Below are positions 5,140 to 5,473 of a DNA stretch of 5,473 bases, piece after piece. Origin of the DNA: Lentisphaeria bacterium (lineage in GTDB: Bacteria > Verrucomicrobiota > Lentisphaeria > Victivallales > UBA1829). How positions within the stretch are numbered: position 1 is the stretch's first letter; each line of letters opens with the position of its first letter. The translations under genes were made by a program, and so were the position numbers. The notes below the pieces were generated by a model. It was not told where the DNA came from, did not search any database, and worked only from the letters and a program-made list of their open reading frames with translations. Location of the stretch: the NCBI GenBank assembly GCA_017623265.1, contig JAGAPM010000237.1:1-5473 (forward strand), written 5' to 3'.

Positions 5140-5473
5140 TCAGAACTGGGGCATGGGGAATGCCTTGGTGAATTCGCGGACTTCTTCCCGGATCGCTGCC
5201 AGCGCTGCTTCGTTGTCCTTGTTGGCAACGGCGCGGTCGATGAAGTCGGCGATTTTGAGCATTTCCGCTTCTTTCATGCCGCGGGTGGTGACGGCGGGCG
5301 TACCGATACGGACACCGCTGGTGACCATGGGTTTTTCGGGGTCGAAGGGAATCATATTCTTGTTGAGGGTGATCCCCGCCTTATCGCAAGCGATCTGGAC
5401 TTCTTTACCGGTAGCCTGTTTCGGGCGGAGGTCCACCAGCATCAGATGGTTGTCCGTGTCGCCGGAAACGATC
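5140..5473 (-). CDS. glyA: Serine hydroxymethyltransferase (GlyA), C-terminal fragment
   Basis: GlyA is the PLP-dependent cytoplasmic enzyme that interconverts serine plus tetrahydrofolate and glycine plus 5,10-methylene-tetrahydrofolate, the main one-carbon source. The gene enters from the right edge already in frame, so the visible part is about 110 C-terminal residues of a family usually 410-430 long. It begins IVSGDTDNHLMLVDLRPK, the conserved segment leading to the C-terminal domain. It continues with NKNMIPFDPEKP and SGVRIGTPAVTTRGM, where the arginine of SGVRIGTPA is the family's substrate-carboxylate ligand, and ends MPQF. The internal methionine at 5442-5440 is not the start, since conserved sequence continues upstream of it. 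The PLP lysine lies outside the window. It is followed 17 bp later by serS, so an enzyme that makes or consumes serine is cotranscribed with the enzyme that loads it on tRNA. Confidence 0.95.
   Translation of the reverse strand, partial: IVSGDTDNHLMLVDLRPKQATGKEVQIACDKAGITLNKNMIPFDPEKPMVTSGVRIGTPAVTTRGMKEAEMLKIADFIDRAVANKDNEAALAAIREEVREFTKAFPMPQF

Overview
The window is an ordinary bacterial chromosomal segment of about 5.5 kb. It is gene-dense and moderately GC-rich, and every start except that of ispH is ATG. It holds five complete genes (an exported SGNH hydrolase, trmO, ispH, a short-chain dehydrogenase and serS) and two genes cut by the window edges (murC at the left, glyA at the right). 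A murein ligase, the MEP-pathway enzyme IspH, a Sec signal peptide and clear Shine-Dalgarno sites fix it as bacterial. The gene mix and the uncommon SerRS motif variants would fit a Gram-negative gut-type lineage, possibly Lentisphaerota or another PVC member. That placement is inference only and of low confidence.

Layout. Bases 1-1021 (minus strand) carry the SGNH hydrolase followed by murC, joined by an ATGA stop/start overlap. Bases 1022-1153 are a compact divergent promoter region. Bases 1154-2844 (plus strand) carry trmO and then ispH, joined by a TAGTG stop/start overlap. The 3' end of ispH overlaps the 3' end of a convergent SDR gene (2813-3562, minus) by 32 bp. Bases 3563-3832 hold no gene; they contain the SDR promoter and ribosome binding site and a highly structured 154-bp inverted-repeat element (3659-3812) with an intrinsic-terminator hairpin inside it. 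Bases 3833-5473 (minus strand) carry glyA (3' part) and serS, 17 bp apart, evidently one operon linking serine/glycine metabolism to serine charging of tRNA.

The genes are mostly housekeeping: cell-wall precursor synthesis (MurC), isoprenoid synthesis (IspH), tRNA modification and charging (TrmO, SerRS), and one-carbon metabolism (GlyA). Two things stand out. The first is the cloverleaf-like element between SDR and serS: a 17-bp perfect closing stem around three hairpins. The second is a segment resembling a ribbon-helix-helix domain at the C-terminus of a protein that otherwise looks like a secreted SGNH esterase. I see no defence system, CRISPR array, tRNA, rRNA or insertion-sequence transposase in the window.
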